Below, one piece after another: positions 54,723-63,376 of a DNA stretch of 64,000 bases (its first letter is position 1; the number at the start of each line of letters is the position of its first letter). This stretch comes from Aeromicrobium sp. Root495 (GTDB taxonomy: Bacteria > Actinomycetota > Actinomycetes > Propionibacteriales > Nocardioidaceae). The notes beneath the pieces are model-generated. The model made no database searches, had not been told where the DNA came from, and worked only from the letters and a program-made list of their open reading frames with translations. The position numbers were made by a program, and so were the translations under genes. The DNA lies in NCBI RefSeq assembly GCF_001426755.1, contig NZ_LMFJ01000001.1:2571721-2635720 (forward strand), in the 5' to 3' direction.

Positions 54723-55641
54723 CGTGGGCGCGTGGTTCGAGCGCCGCACCCTCGGCGCGGGCTCCCCCGACCCGGCCGCCCTCGCCGCGGCCAAGGCCGG
54801 CCGACGGGTCAGCGTGGTGCTCCCGGCCCGCGACGAGGCCGCGACCGTGGGCACCATCGTCTCTGCCGTGCGGTCAGGGCTGGTCGACCAGCACGGCCTC
54901 GTCGACGAGGTCATCGTGGTCGACTCGCGCTCCACCGACGACACGGCCCGCGTGGCCCGCGCCGCCGGGGCCCGCGTCGTCCCCTCGGCCGACGTCGTGC
55001 CGGGTCTCGACGGCGGCAAGGGCGCTGCGCTGCGCACCGGGATCGAGGAGATGGACGGCGACCTGGGCGTCTTCCTCGACGCCGACGTCCGCGAGTTCGG
55101 CGTGGCCTTCGTCCTCGGCCTCCTCGCCCCGCTGCTCACCGACCCGGACCTCGTGCTCGTGAAGGGCTTCTACGACCGGCCGTGGGACGTCCCCGGCGAC
55201 GAGGCCCGCAGTCGCCCTGCAGGTGGCGGGCGCGTGACCGAGCTCGTGGCCCGGCCCCTCATCGCGCGCCACGCGCCCGAGCTGGCCGGTTTCGTCCAGC
55301 CCCTCGCCGGCGAGGTCGCGTTCGTGCGCGCCGCCGTCCTGGACCTCCCGGTGGTCTCCGGCTACGGCGTCGACATCGCCATGCTGCTGCAGACGGCACG
55401 CCGCCACGGCCTCGACGCCCTGGCCCAGGCCGACCTCGGCCGGCGCCTGCACCACCACCAGGACCTCGACGCCCTCGGCCGCATGGCCCTGCAGGTCCGC
55501 GCCGCGTTCGAGCTCGTCGCCCCGGACGGCCCCGACGTCGTGGTGGACGAGCGCACCCGCACCGGGCGCGGCGCCGACGGCCAGGTCGTGCTGGAGACCG
55601 AGTCGGTCACCACCCGGCTCCTCCCGCCCCCCGGGCGCTGA
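54709..55641 (+). CDS. gpgS: Glucosyl-3-phosphoglycerate synthase
   Basis: This 310-residue GT81-type enzyme transfers glucose from UDP-glucose to 3-phosphoglycerate, the first step toward methylglucose polysaccharides that regulate fatty acid synthesis in mycobacteria. Motifs are VSVVLPARDEAATVGTIVSA, VVDSRSTDDTARVARAAGA, the metal site GVFLDADVREFGVAFV, and EVAFVRAAVLDLPVVSGYGV then DIAMLLQTARRHGLDALAQA. The C-terminal H-x-H motif HHHQDLDALGRMA is intact. The start overlaps folP2. Confidence 0.93.
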   Translation: MDLPDVGAWFERRTLGAGSPDPAALAAAKAGRRVSVVLPARDEAATVGTIVSAVRSGLVDQHGLVDEVIVVDSRSTDDTARVARAAGARVVPSADVVPGLDGGKGAALRTGIEEMDGDLGVFLDADVREFGVAFVLGLLAPLLTDPDLVLVKGFYDRPWDVPGDEARSRPAGGGRVTELVARPLIARHAPELAGFVQPLAGEVAFVRAAVLDLPVVSGYGVDIAMLLQTARRHGLDALAQADLGRRLHHHQDLDALGRMALQVRAAFELVAPDGPDVVVDERTRTGRGADGQVVLETESVTTRLLPPPGR

Positions 55642-55642
55642 C

Positions 55643-57373
55643 TCAGGGGACCAGCTCGCCCTCGGCGGTGTGGAAGCCGACGGTGGGGAGCTGCTCGAGC
55701 CACGGGTGGACGAGGGCGATGGCCGACGCACCCTCACCGCTGGCCGTCGCGACACGTTTCATGGAGCCCGACCGCACGTCACCGACGGCGAAGAGGCCCG
55801 GCACCGACGTCTCGAGGTCGCCGGGGGGCACGTCGCTGCCCCATGCCTCGCGCGGCACGTCGCGCCCCGTGAGCACGTAGCCCCTCGGGCCGAGGGCCAC
55901 GCCGGTCGGCAGCCACTCGCAGTGCGGCTCGCCGCCCAGGAGAAGGAACAGCCCGCGGGTCTCGTGGCGCTGCTCCTCGCCCGTCTCGACGTTGCGCAGG
56001 GTGATCCACTCGAGGTCGACCTGGCCGCCGCCGCCCACCACCTCGGTGGACGTCACGATGCGGATCCGCGGGTGCGACTCGACGTCGTCGATGAGGTAGC
56101 GCGACATCGTCGCCGTGAGGCTGCCCCGGCGCACGACGATCGTGACCTCGCTCGCGAACCGGGCGAGGTGGATGGCCGCCTGGCCGGCCGAGTTGCCGCC
56201 GCCCACAACCACCGCGGGGCGCCCCTCCATGGCGCGGGCCATGGACATGACGGCGCCGTAGTGCAGGCCGCGTCCCAGGTACGACTCGAGCTCCTCGACG
56301 CCGAGCTTGCGGTACGAGACGCCCGACGCCACCACGACGGCTCGCGCGCGCACAGCACCGCCGTCGGTGTTCACGACGAAGGGGTCGCCGTGGGCCGTCG
56401 GCAGGTCGAGCGACGTGACGGGCCAGCCCGTGTAGAACTCGGCCCCGAACCGCACCGCCTGCACGCGCGCCCGCTGCGCGAGCCGCTGGCCGGAGATGCC
56501 GTGGGGGAAGCCGAGGTAGTTGCGGATCTTGGAGCTCGTGCCGGCCTGGCCGCCGGTGGCCTCGGCCTCGAGCACCACCGTGCTGAGGCCCTCCGACGCT
56601 CCATAGACCGCCGCCGCGAGGCCTGCCGGACCGGCGCCGACGACAGCGAGGTCGATCACCGTGTTGACGTCGACCTGGTCGGGACGTCCGTAGATGGCCA
56701 CCGCGACGTCGTGCGCCGACGCGGCCACGAAGGGCTCTCGTCCCATGGCCTCCACGAGCGGGAAGCCCGGTGTGCCGCCGGCCTCGGCGTGGCGCGCGAC
56801 GATGCGGCGGCCCTCGTCGGACTCCGCGAGGTGCTTGCGGGTCGGCATGCCCATGCGGGCCAGGAAGTCCTTGATCTCGACGACGGCAGGCCGAGCGGCA
56901 TCGGTGCCGTCGACCACGAGGTGGATCGAGGCGACCTCCGGGTCGGCCGTGGAGCCCCAGTCGGCCAGCAGGTCCGTGACGGAGTGGTGGAACTCCTCGT
57001 CGCGGACGCCCCGTGGCATGAGGTGGTAGCCGTCGAACGCGCCGCGGGCCATGGCCGTGACGAGGCGCTTGGACTCGGACCGGAAGACCTCGTAGTGCGA
57101 CACGACGAGCCGACGCGACTGCGGCGACTTGATCCGGAGCGCCGCGACGGCGTCGACGACGTCGACGTCGTCGAGCGAGGAGTCGATGACCACGAGCGGC
57201 ACCGGCGTCCCGCCGTCGCGCAGGGCCATCAGGAGGTGCAGGCCCTCGCGGGCCGAGCGGGCGACCTCGAGGTCGTAGTCGTGGACGTACCGCGACAGCT
57301 GGTCGACCAGCAGGTCGGCGTGCTCGGGCGAGACGACGACGATCGTGGGGAGGCGCTTCAGGGGCTCTGGCAC
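55643..57373 (-). CDS. Fused REC-like / thioredoxin-fold / TrxR-like flavoprotein
   Basis: This 576-residue protein has three parts. Residues 1 to about 135 resemble a receiver domain ([40 protein letters not shown]) but lack the acidic pair and the lysine, so phosphorylation is unlikely. About 150-235 resemble a thioredoxin fold ([31 protein letters not shown]). From about 245 comes a TrxR-like FAD/NAD(P) module ([60 protein letters not shown]). The CxxC active site of thioredoxin reductases is replaced by [15 protein letters not shown] lies 6 nt before the GTG. The function is unknown; the substrate may be a small redox molecule. Confidence 0.85.
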   Translation of the reverse strand: MPEPLKRLPTIVVVSPEHADLLVDQLSRYVHDYDLEVARSAREGLHLLMALRDGGTPVPLVVIDSSLDDVDVVDAVAALRIKSPQSRRLVVSHYEVFRSESKRLVTAMARGAFDGYHLMPRGVRDEEFHHSVTDLLADWGSTADPEVASIHLVVDGTDAARPAVVEIKDFLARMGMPTRKHLAESDEGRRIVARHAEAGGTPGFPLVEAMGREPFVAASAHDVAVAIYGRPDQVDVNTVIDLAVVGAGPAGLAAAVYGASEGLSTVVLEAEATGGQAGTSSKIRNYLGFPHGISGQRLAQRARVQAVRFGAEFYTGWPVTSLDLPTAHGDPFVVNTDGGAVRARAVVVASGVSYRKLGVEELESYLGRGLHYGAVMSMARAMEGRPAVVVGGGNSAGQAAIHLARFASEVTIVVRRGSLTATMSRYLIDDVESHPRIRIVTSTEVVGGGGQVDLEWITLRNVETGEEQRHETRGLFLLLGGEPHCEWLPTGVALGPRGYVLTGRDVPREAWGSDVPPGDLETSVPGLFAVGDVRSGSMKRVATASGEGASAIALVHPWLEQLPTVGFHTAEGELVP

Positions 57374-57379
57374 CCCGTC

Positions 57380-57385
57380 AGGCTA
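57380..57385 (-). promoter_or_regulatory. -10 hexamer TAGCCT overlapping the ccsB stop codon
   Basis: TAGCCT on the reverse strand lies exactly 6 nt before the GTG at 57373. Its first three bases are the TAG stop of the upstream ccsB gene. Confidence 0.65.
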
Positions 57386-58339
57386 CTTGGCGTAGGTGTG
57401 CATGCTTCCGCCGAAGATGAGGTTCACGCCGTAGAAGCTGAACAGGAACGTCGCGAAGCCGATGAGCCCGATGACCGCGGCCCGGCGACCCTTCCAGCCG
57501 GCCGTGACGCGCGCGTGCAGGTAGACGGCGTAGGCGATCCACGTGATGAGGGCCCAGACCTCCTTGGGGTCCCAGCCCCAGAAGCGCGCCCAGGCGTAGT
57601 AGGCCCAGATGGGGCCGGCGATGAGGGCACCGAAGGTCCACAGCGGGAAGCCGACCGCCACGAGGCGGAAGGCGAGGCGGTCCATGTTGGCCGACGTGGG
57701 CAGGCGGCCCAGGACCTTGCCCACGGTCCCGCGGCGCTCGGCGCGGTCGACCACGAGGTACAGCGCGGAGGCGCCGGCGGAGAGCAGGAACAGCGCGCCG
57801 GCCGTCATGACGGCGGCCACGTGGATCACGAGCCAGTACGAGTGCAGGGCCGGGACGAGCGGTCCGGCGGGCACGTAGACCGAGAAGCCGATGCCGAGCA
57901 GCACGAGGGAGAAGCCGGTGACGACGACACCCAGCCACTCGATGTCCCACACCCGCACCAGCACGAGGTAGACCGCGAGCGCGATGAGCGTGCCCGTGCA
58001 GGCGAACTCGTACATGTTGCCCCACGGGACGCGCTGCGCCGCGAGGCCACGGGTCACGACGCCGACGAGCAGCACGAGCGTGGCGAGCCAGGCCACCGAG
58101 ACGCCTACCGAGGAGAAGACGGTGCTGCGGTCGGGGTCCTCGTCGTCGACGACGCCCGCCGAGCCGGTGGTCGCCCCCTCGACGGGGACCGAGCCGTCAG
58201 CGGCGACGAGCTCCTTGGCCGGCTCCGAGCGCAGGGCGAAGCCCCACTCGGCCAGGTGCGCGAGGAACGCGAGCGCGACGACGACGGTGCCCGCCGCGAT
58301 GGCGTAGTTCGAGAGCTGGGCGTACTGCTCGAGGCTCAT
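57383..58339 (-). CDS. ccsB: Cytochrome c biogenesis protein CcsB/ResC
   Basis: This 318-residue protein with about eight helices has the haem-handling tryptophan-rich motif WAYYAWARFWGWDPKEVWAL near residue 243, periplasmic histidines (HSYWLVIHVAAVMTAGALFL near 165) and NMYEFACTGT near 106. With ResB it forms the System II synthase that exports haem and attaches it to CxxCH of cytochromes c. Its ATG overlaps the resB stop (ATGA). It ends the hemL-to-ccsB operon. Confidence 0.95.
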   Translation of the reverse strand: MSLEQYAQLSNYAIAAGTVVVALAFLAHLAEWGFALRSEPAKELVAADGSVPVEGATTGSAGVVDDEDPDRSTVFSSVGVSVAWLATLVLLVGVVTRGLAAQRVPWGNMYEFACTGTLIALAVYLVLVRVWDIEWLGVVVTGFSLVLLGIGFSVYVPAGPLVPALHSYWLVIHVAAVMTAGALFLLSAGASALYLVVDRAERRGTVGKVLGRLPTSANMDRLAFRLVAVGFPLWTFGALIAGPIWAYYAWARFWGWDPKEVWALITWIAYAVYLHARVTAGWKGRRAAVIGLIGFATFLFSFYGVNLIFGGSMHTYAK

Positions 58340-59910
58340 GTGGTCTCCTTCGGCTCCCCCAGCTGATGCCGGATGCGTTCGACGAGGTGGTCGAGGTCGT
58401 CGGGGAGGTCGTCACGGGGCGCACGATCGAGCGCCGCCACCTCCACCACGGTACGTGAGCCCTCGCGGCGCGCACGAATCCAGGTGCGCCGGGGCTGGAT
58501 GAACAGGGAGAGCAGCAGTCCCAGGACCCCGAGGCTCGTCCCGACGAGCGGCACCTTCACGAGCGGGGTGTCGGCCACCTGGAAGCGGGCGAACAGGAGC
58601 AGGTCCCTGAACTCGATCGTGCTGCCGTCGGGCAGCTTCGCCCGCTGGCCCGGCTGCAGGCTGATGCGCAGGGCCTTGCCGTTCTTGGTGAACTGCTTGA
58701 GGTTCTTCTTGTCCAGCACGTAGACCGACTGCGGGATGCCCTCGTCGAGCCCCAGGTCGCCGCGGTAGGCGAACAGCCCCAGCAGCGGGAACTGCGCCGC
58801 GGGGAAGATCGAGGTGGACGGGACCTTGTCGCCCTGCACGAGCGCGGTGGGCAGGAAGAAGCCCTGGAAGCCCAGCTGGTCGGGCTGGGCGTCGGGCACC
58901 TTCAGGACGCCCGAGGACGTGTAGGAGGGGTCGCTGGGCAGGAAGGGCACGGCGTCGTCGAAGACGACCTTGCCCTGGGCGTCGGTGACCTTGAGGACCG
59001 GCGCGTAGCCCTGCCCGACGAGGAAGACGCCGGTGCCGTCGACGATGAGCGGGTGGTTGACCTCGATCCGGTACGGCTTGGACGCACCGTCCTGCGAGGT
59101 CTGGTAGTCCACGGTCGCCCGGAAGAGCTTGGGCGAGCCGCGCTGCGCACCGGTCTCCAGGAACTGGGCCTGCATCTTCTTGAGGTCGAGCGAGAAGTAC
59201 GGGAGCTTGTCGGTGTCGAAGAGGGCGCCGGAGGAGAACTCGTCGTACTGCGTGAGCGTGTTGGCGAAGCTGTCGCCCTGCACCACCACGGCGGCCCCGC
59301 GATAGCTGTAGAGCGCACCGATGGCGACGCTCACGAGCACCACGACGATGCTGACGTGGAAGATCAGGTTGCCGAGCTCGCGCAGGTAGCCCTTCTCGGA
59401 CCGGACCTCCAGGAGATCGGTGTCGACGTCGGTGCGTGAGCGGCCGAGGGCCTTGCGGCCCGCCTCGAGCACGGCCTCGGGCTCCGCGTCGACCTCGAAG
59501 ACGGCCGAGGCCGGGAGCCGGGAGAAGTTGCGCGGCGCCCGGGGCGGGCGCGCCTTGAGCGCACGGGCGTACACGAGGCATCGCGGGATGATGCAGCCCA
59601 CGAGCGAGATCATGAGCAGCAGGTACACGGCGCTGAACCACGGCGAGGTGTAGACGCTGAAGAAGCCCAGGCGGTCGAGCCACGGACCGAGGTCGGGGTG
59701 GTCGAGGAGGTAGGTCTCCACGCGTCGGGCGTCGACGCCGCGCTGCGGCACGATGGAGCCGGGCACGGCCGTGATGGCCAGGAGCATGAGCAGGAAGAGC
59801 GCCGTGCGCATGGAGGTGAGCTGACGCCACGTCCAGCGCAGCGTCTCGCGCGCGCCGAGGGCCGGTGCCAGCTCCGCCGAGGTCTTCTCGCGCTTCTCCT
59901 TGCGGCTCAC
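58336..59910 (-). CDS. resB: Cytochrome c biogenesis protein ResB
   Basis: This 524-residue ResB has three N-terminal helices (SMRTALFLLMLLAITAVPGS then IVPQ; FFSVYTSPWFSAVYLLLMIS). A fourth follows (LIFHVSIVVVLVSVAIGALY). A large extracytoplasmic domain runs from about 205 to 455, then a last helix (VPLVGTSLGVLGLLLSLFIQ). SYRGAAVVVQGDSFANTLTQ is typical. The GTG at 59910 overlaps the ccdA stop. It works with CcsB as haem-cytochrome c synthase. Confidence 0.93.
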   Translation of the reverse strand: MSRKEKREKTSAELAPALGARETLRWTWRQLTSMRTALFLLMLLAITAVPGSIVPQRGVDARRVETYLLDHPDLGPWLDRLGFFSVYTSPWFSAVYLLLMISLVGCIIPRCLVYARALKARPPRAPRNFSRLPASAVFEVDAEPEAVLEAGRKALGRSRTDVDTDLLEVRSEKGYLRELGNLIFHVSIVVVLVSVAIGALYSYRGAAVVVQGDSFANTLTQYDEFSSGALFDTDKLPYFSLDLKKMQAQFLETGAQRGSPKLFRATVDYQTSQDGASKPYRIEVNHPLIVDGTGVFLVGQGYAPVLKVTDAQGKVVFDDAVPFLPSDPSYTSSGVLKVPDAQPDQLGFQGFFLPTALVQGDKVPSTSIFPAAQFPLLGLFAYRGDLGLDEGIPQSVYVLDKKNLKQFTKNGKALRISLQPGQRAKLPDGSTIEFRDLLLFARFQVADTPLVKVPLVGTSLGVLGLLLSLFIQPRRTWIRARREGSRTVVEVAALDRAPRDDLPDDLDHLVERIRHQLGEPKETT

Positions 59911-60653
59911 AGGGCGATCTCCCCGGACCCGACGCGGCTCTGCAGCTCGATGACGAGGGAGTCCCACCAGCCGGTCACGAGCAGGACACCGACGACGACG
60001 AGCATCCCGCCGCCGACCCGCATGAGCGCCACCTGGTGCGACCGCACCCACCGCAGGGCGGGGAGGAACCGGCCCAGCGCGAAGGCTGCGAGGAGGAACG
60101 GGACGCCCAGGCCGAGGCAGTAGAAGACCGAGAGCAGGGCCCCGCGTCCGGCCGTGCCCTGCGTGCCCGCCAGTCCCAGGACGGCGGCGAGCGTGGGGCT
60201 GAGGCACGGGACCCAGCCGAGCCCGAAGAGGGCACCGAGCAGCGGCGCCACGGAGAGGCCGACGGCAGGCACGGCGTGCACACGCAGGTCGCGCTGGAAC
60301 CAGGGCAGGAGCCCGGAGAAGACCAGGCCCATGACGATGACGACGACCCCGACCACGACCGAGATGGTTCGCTGGTGCTCGCGCAGCTGTCCGCTGAGCG
60401 CACCGAAGAGGGTGCCGCCGGCGACGAACACCACGGTGAAGCCGAGCACGAACAGCGCTGCGCCCAGCACGAGCCGGCCGCGACGGGTGGCCTCGAGGTC
60501 CTGCACGCCCACGCCGGTGACGTAGGAGAGATAGCCCGGCAGGAGCGGGACGACGCACGGGGAGAAGAACGACAGCAGCCCGGCCAGCACCGCGATGGGG
60601 GCGGCGAGCAGCAACGAGCCGGAGACGACCGTCTCCGGTGCGGACAGGATCAC
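59907..60653 (-). CDS. ccdA: Thiol-disulfide transporter CcdA
   Basis: This 248-residue, six-helix protein has the reactive cysteines in LLSFFSPCVVPLLPGYLSYV near residue 26 and FGLGWVPCLSPTLAAVLGLA near 146. It carries electrons from cytoplasmic thioredoxin to the outside, reducing the TlpA-like protein and apocytochromes. The GTG at 60653 overlaps the TlpA gene's stop (GTGA) and its stop overlaps resB. Confidence 0.94.
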   Translation of the reverse strand: MILSAPETVVSGSLLLAAPIAVLAGLLSFFSPCVVPLLPGYLSYVTGVGVQDLEATRRGRLVLGAALFVLGFTVVFVAGGTLFGALSGQLREHQRTISVVVGVVVIVMGLVFSGLLPWFQRDLRVHAVPAVGLSVAPLLGALFGLGWVPCLSPTLAAVLGLAGTQGTAGRGALLSVFYCLGLGVPFLLAAFALGRFLPALRWVRSHQVALMRVGGGMLVVVGVLLVTGWWDSLVIELQSRVGSGEIAL

Positions 60654-61219
60654 GAGGTGGTCTTGCCCGCGTAGTCGATGAGGCCCTCGAGCGTCTTCAC
60701 GGTGAGGGTGTCGGTGGCGATGCGCGCGGCGACCATGCCCTGCGCGTCGATGACCCACGTGGTGGGGATGGCGCCCACGGGGAGCGACGTGCCGAAGCGG
60801 GCCACGAGCTTGCCGCCGTTGTCGACGATCGTGGGGTAGGTGATGCCCTTGGACTCGTTGAAGGCCTTGGCCGACGCCGGCTTGTCGCGCTGCAGCAGCC
60901 CCACGAACTGGACGTCGGTCTGCTCGTCGGAGACCTGCTTGAGGACGGGCGCCTCCTTGCGGCACGGCGGGCACCACGAGCCCCAGGCGTTGACGACCAC
61001 GACCTTGCCGGCGTAGTCGGCCGACGTGACGTCGTTGCCGTCGAGGTCCTTGCCCTCCAGCAGAGGGCCCTTCTCCCGGTCCTGCGGGTCGACCGTGGTG
61101 ACGGTGCCGTCGGCGCTCACGTAGCCGCCCGTGGATCCACGGGTGCCGACCCCGCTGCACCCCGCCAGGGCGACGAGGGCGACGACTGCCGCGACCGCGG
61201 TCCTGCTGCGCACGCTCAC
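60650..61219 (-). CDS. TlpA-type thiol-disulfide lipoprotein (ResA-like)
   Basis: This 189-residue protein has a lipoprotein signal (AVVALVALAGCSG) and a thioredoxin fold with the active site VVNAWGSWCPPCRKEAPVLK near residue 82. TlpA/ResA signatures GAIPTTWVIDAQGMVAARIA follow. It would reduce the haem-binding cysteines of apocytochrome c, fed by CcdA. The GTG at 61219 overlaps the preceding stop; a GTG at 61213 is also possible. Confidence 0.93.
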   Translation of the reverse strand: MSVRSRTAVAAVVALVALAGCSGVGTRGSTGGYVSADGTVTTVDPQDREKGPLLEGKDLDGNDVTSADYAGKVVVVNAWGSWCPPCRKEAPVLKQVSDEQTDVQFVGLLQRDKPASAKAFNESKGITYPTIVDNGGKLVARFGTSLPVGAIPTTWVIDAQGMVAARIATDTLTVKTLEGLIDYAGKTTS

Positions 61220-61866
61220 GCGCCGCCGACGAACTTGCCGTCGAGGTTCTCGGGCAGCAGGTGGCCGGCGGGCTCCGCGTACGTGAAGCCCACGTACTCG
61301 TCGCCGTCGAAGGTGAGGCTCGTGATGCTCGCGAGCGTGCACTGCCGCTTGCGCGGGTCGTGCACGAAGCTCTCCTTCTCATAGGCCTGGCGCGCGATCC
61401 ACACGGGCAGCTGGTGGGAGACGATGACGGCCTCGTGGCCGCGGGCGGCCTCGCGGGCGTCGGCCACGGCGGCCTGCATGCGGGCCGCGATGTCCTTGTA
61501 GGGCTCGCCCCACGACGGACGGAACGGGTTGCGCAGCATCCACCAGTTCTTGGGGTTGCTGAACGCCCCCGCACCCACGCCGACGGTCTTGCCCTCGAAG
61601 AGGTTGTCGGCCTCGATGACGCGGTCGTCGGTGGTGACGGGCGCCTCGAGGATCTTCGCGAGGGGCGCCACGGTCTGCTGCGCGCGCTCCAGCGGTGACG
61701 CCACGAGGTGGACGATCTCGTTCTTGGAGAGGAACTCGGCCGCAGCCACGGCCATCTCCTCGCCGAGGCGGGAGAGCATGAACTCCGGGAGGCGTCCGTA
61801 GAGGACGCCGTCGGGGTTGTGCACCTCGCCGTGGCGCATCAGGTGGACGATGGTCCGTTCACTCAT
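61216..61866 (-). CDS. Histidine phosphatase family protein
   Basis: This 216-residue phosphoglycerate-mutase-like protein has the RHG motif [20 protein letters not shown] at the N-terminus, [20 protein letters not shown] near 54, and the second histidine in [20 protein letters not shown] near 145. The substrate is unknown. Its position between hemL and the cytochrome c maturation genes is common in actinobacteria and it overlaps both neighbours by 4 nt. Confidence 0.92.
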   Translation of the reverse strand: MSERTIVHLMRHGEVHNPDGVLYGRLPEFMLSRLGEEMAVAAAEFLSKNEIVHLVASPLERAQQTVAPLAKILEAPVTTDDRVIEADNLFEGKTVGVGAGAFSNPKNWWMLRNPFRPSWGEPYKDIAARMQAAVADAREAARGHEAVIVSHQLPVWIARQAYEKESFVHDPRKRQCTLASITSLTFDGDEYVGFTYAEPAGHLLPENLDGKFVGGA

Positions 61867-63188
61867 GAGCTGCTGTCCTCTTCTCGTGCGGAGGCCGCGG
61901 CCCGGGCCGCGGCGGGCAACGCCTCCGCCATCGTAGCGAGTGCCCGGTCGTCGTGAGCCGCCGAGACGAACCAGGACTCGAAGGCGCTCGGCGGGAGGTA
62001 CACGCCGGCGTCGAGCATGGCGTGGAAGAAGGCCCGGTAGCGCCAGGCCTCCTGCTGCTGGACGGCGGCGAAGTCGCGCGGTGCCTCGGTGAGGCCCCAG
62101 AAGACGCTGAACATGCTTCCGGCGTTCTGGACGACGTGCGGCACGCCCTCGGCGGCGAGGGCCTCGGACACGAGGGTGCGGGCCTGGGCCGACCACCCGT
62201 TGATCCGCTCGTAGGCCGCGTCGTCGGCCAGGCGAAGCGTGGTGAGACCGGCCGTCGTGGCGACTGGGTTCCCGCTCAGCGTGCCCGCCTGGTAGACCGG
62301 GCCGCTCGGAGCGAGCCGGGACATGACGTCGGCCCGACCGCCGAACGCGGCTGCCGGGAAGCCGCCGCCCATGACCTTGCCGAACGTGAGGAGGTCGGGA
62401 CTCCAGCCCTCGTGAGCGCCGTCGAGGCCCCAGTGGCCCGAGCGCGTGAGGCGGAAGCCGGTCATGACCTCGTCGCTGATGAACAGGGCGCCGTGCTCGG
62501 CGCTGATCTCGGCGAGGAACGCGTTGAAGCCGGGCTCGGGCGGGACGACGCCCATGTTGCCGGCGGCGGCCTCGGTGATGATGCACGCGATCTCCGCGCC
62601 CCACTCGGTGAAGGCGGCCCGCACGGCCTCCCGGTCGTTGTAGGGGAGCACGATGGTGTCGGCGGTGACGTGGGCCGGGACGCCGGGCGTGCCGGGGATG
62701 CCGAGGGTCACGACGCCGGAGCCGGCCTCGGCCAGCAGGGCGTCGACGTGGCCGTGGTAGCAGCCCGCGAACTTGACCACACGGTCGCGGCCGGTGAACC
62801 CGCGAGCCAGCCGGATGGCCGACATGGTGGCCTCGGTGCCGGAGGAGACGAGCCGCACGAGCTCCACCGGGGTACGGGCGACGATCTCCTCGGCGAGCTC
62901 GACCTCGGGCCCGCTCGGCGTGCCGAACGACGTGCCGTGGCCCACGGCGGAGCGGACGGCGTCGAGCACCTCCGGGTGGGCGTGGCCCAGCAGCATGGGG
63001 CCCCAGGACCCGACGAGGTCGAGGAACCGGTTGCCGTCGGCGTCGGTGATCCAGGCGCCCTGGCCCGAGGCCATGAAGCGCGGCGTGCCGCCGACAGCGC
63101 GGAACGCTCGCACCGGCGAGTTCACGCCGCCGGGCGAGACCGCCTTGGCACGGTCGAACCAGGCGTCGGACGCGGGCGTCTCAGTCAT
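61863..63188 (-). CDS. hemL: Glutamate-1-semialdehyde 2,1-aminomutase
   Basis: This 441-residue class III aminotransferase makes 5-aminolevulinate for haem. Motifs are [40 protein letters not shown] near 123, [17 protein letters not shown] near 147, [20 protein letters not shown] near 240, and the PLP lysine in [19 protein letters not shown] near 270. ATG at 63188 has GACAAT 6 nt upstream, so the longer frame to 63326 is rejected. It heads the operon leading to cytochrome c maturation, joining haem supply and attachment. Confidence 0.96.
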   Translation of the reverse strand: MTETPASDAWFDRAKAVSPGGVNSPVRAFRAVGGTPRFMASGQGAWITDADGNRFLDLVGSWGPMLLGHAHPEVLDAVRSAVGHGTSFGTPSGPEVELAEEIVARTPVELVRLVSSGTEATMSAIRLARGFTGRDRVVKFAGCYHGHVDALLAEAGSGVVTLGIPGTPGVPAHVTADTIVLPYNDREAVRAAFTEWGAEIACIITEAAAGNMGVVPPEPGFNAFLAEISAEHGALFISDEVMTGFRLTRSGHWGLDGAHEGWSPDLLTFGKVMGGGFPAAAFGGRADVMSRLAPSGPVYQAGTLSGNPVATTAGLTTLRLADDAAYERINGWSAQARTLVSEALAAEGVPHVVQNAGSMFSVFWGLTEAPRDFAAVQQQEAWRYRAFFHAMLDAGVYLPPSAFESWFVSAAHDDRALATMAEALPAAARAAASAREEDSSS

Positions 63189-63194
63189 CCGTCC

Positions 63195-63200
63195 ATTGTC
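63195..63200 (-). promoter_or_regulatory. -10 hexamer GACAAT, leaderless promoter of hemL
   Basis: GACAAT on the reverse strand lies exactly 6 nt before the ATG at 63188. Confidence 0.5.
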
Positions 63201-63253
63201 GCCGTACGCCCTCGCCGGCCGCCCGCCGGGTTGAGCGCGCACGACCGAGAAGC

Positions 63254-63268
63254 GTAACTTCGCGTGAC
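63254..63268 (+). promoter_or_regulatory. Direct repeat GTAAC-N5-GTGAC upstream of the transglycosylase gene
   Basis: GTAAC (63254-63258) and GTGAC (63264-63268), with another GTGAC at 63282-63286, lie 109 to 123 nt before the ATG. They resemble the paired GTAAC-like motifs of MtrA, a regulator of cell-wall hydrolases. This is a weak match made from memory of the motif. Confidence 0.35.
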
Positions 63269-63376
63269 AGCTATCGTTGTAGTGACGTGGGCCACAGGAG
63301 CAGGACCCGCAACAGCGCGGTAACATGCGCAGGACCGTGGTGAGAGGGACTCTCCACGGAGGAGGGCGACTGACTC

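Noticed and set aside
61863..63326. 487-residue hemL from an upstream start
   Set aside because: The extra 46 residues are not family-like, and GACAAT 6 nt before the ATG at 63188 supports the shorter protein.
63189..63376. ydaO-type c-di-AMP riboswitch before the cell-wall hydrolase
   Set aside because: Such riboswitches precede cell-wall hydrolases in actinobacteria, but I could not find the conserved core or stem pattern in this 188-bp gap.
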